NCBI GenBank assembly: GCA_046727715.1
Contig: JBKPDC010000099.1
Coordinates: 1 to 24,181 of the forward strand
Direction of reading: 5' to 3'
Length of the DNA: 24,181 bases
DNA from: CAVQLX01 sp046727715
Lineage (GTDB): Bacteria; Desulfobacterota; Binatia; DP-6
The notes below the pieces were generated by a model, which did not search any database, had not been told where the DNA came from, and worked only from the letters and a program-made list of their open reading frames with translations. The translations under genes were made by a program, and so were the position numbers. Positions 23,656 through 24,181 of this stretch are shown here, piece after piece; within the stretch, counting starts at the first letter, position 1, and the number at the start of each line of letters is the position of its first letter.

Positions 23656-24179
23656 CTACGGCACGACGCCGCACGCGAGACGAGCACCGCCGCCACCCAA
23701 GGGCTTCGGCTGATCGGAGTAGTTGTCGCCGCCGGCGTGGATGATCAGGGAACGACCGTGCAGTTCGTTCACCTTGAGTCGCGGCGCAACGACTGACTCG
23801 CGAGCAGTGCCGTCGCTCGCCACCGTCAGCACAGGGAGGTCACCGAGGTGCCCTTTGCCCTCGGGCCCAAGATGTTGGCCGCTCTTCGCCGGGTCGAGAT
23901 GACCGCCGGCGGCCTCCCAGGGATCATCTTGCCATCCTTCTCAGCCGCGCCGCAGTTACCGACCTCGTGCACGTGGAAACCGTGTTGGCCTGGGGGGAGT
24001 CCAGTCAGGTCGGTGTTCAGACGTAGGCCTGCAGGCGTGTCTGCGAGCGTGACAGTCCCGATGGATTTGCCGACCCCCGCGTCATCGATAAGGTCCATCG
24101 GAACCTTGATTTCGGCAGCACCCAGGGCGAGGTCGGCGAGCAGAAGCGGCACGAGCATCGCGGCGAATCCAGTCGTCAT
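23656..24179 (-). pseudogene. sodC: Cu/Zn superoxide dismutase (SodC), frameshifted
   Basis: The gene runs from ATG 24179 to a TAG at 23658-23656, but its 524 bases are one short of a whole number of codons. The 5' part encodes a signal peptide and the SOD core ('GFHVHEVGNC' copper ligands, 'AAEKDGKMIPG'). At the GGG run read from 23918-23916 the frame shifts. In the next frame the protein continues perfectly: 'EAAGGHLDPAKSGQHLGPEGKGHLGDLPVL' region (zinc ligands), 'ELHGRSLIIHAGGDNYSDQP' and terminal 'GGGGARLACGVV'. Restoring one G gives ~174 residues, the normal SodC size. It would detoxify periplasmic superoxide. Either a recent pseudogene or a homopolymer sequencing error. Confidence 0.9.
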
Positions 24180-24181
24180 GA

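Overview
This is a high-GC (roughly 70% by eye), densely coded window from a Gram-negative bacterium. Evidence for an outer membrane is a YdbH/YnbE/YdbL-type lipid-transport remnant, a TolC-family outer-membrane factor, many lipoprotein signal peptides and periplasmic enzymes. Several traits fit uncultured 'Deltaproteobacteria'-like lineages such as Binatota/Desulfobacterota: a Cys-patterned N-terminal module on a metallo-beta-lactamase-fold (MBL) protein, a DUF4070 B12-binding radical SAM protein and many short-overlap gene pairs. That placement is inference only. No rRNA, tRNA, CRISPR array, insertion sequence or phage gene was recognised.

Left part (1-5.4 kb): the 3' end of a YdbH-like gene overlaps a gene that fuses YnbE-like and YdbL-like (DUF1318) parts. 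Convergent to it is a tight four-gene minus-strand envelope operon: a DUF4105 membrane protein, a small exported protein, an orphan solute-binding lipoprotein and an NlpE-like lipoprotein. Next comes a secreted alkylsulfatase-like MBL hydrolase.

Middle (5.5-11.6 kb): a DJ-1/PfpI (isonitrile hydratase-like) gene diverges from a B12-binding radical SAM gene. After two hairpins comes a probable copper-handling operon: a Cys/His-rich small protein, a His-tailed lipoprotein, a TolC-family lipoprotein with a His-rich tail, and a Tat-exported multicopper oxidase with two-domain-like motif spacing.

Right-middle (11.6-16.6 kb): an RsiV/DUF3298-like lipoprotein coupled to a PaaI-type thioesterase; a BON-LysM protein (Kbp/YgaU); queD coupled to a c-type cytochrome lipoprotein whose usual axial Met appears to be Thr; and an aldo/keto reductase coupled to a DadA-like FAD oxidoreductase. 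A truncated Uma2-family remnant lies downstream of lon.

Right end (16.6-24.2 kb): lon diverges from cysH, which is followed by ftsH, so two AAA+ quality-control proteases flank a PAPS reductase. The cysH start region has a TATAAA box placed for leaderless transcription and a 12-codon Cys-containing mini-ORF that ends in a GTGA overlap. After ftsH lies a gene-poor stretch of about 570 bases with a visibly different base texture, then a GT4 glycosyltransferase and a sodC gene broken by a one-base deletion.

No clearly new defence or mobile system was found. The most unusual items are the YnbE-YdbL fusion, the cytochrome with the Met-to-Thr change, the cysH leader arrangement, the Cys-module/hydrolase fusion and the His-tailed copper operon.
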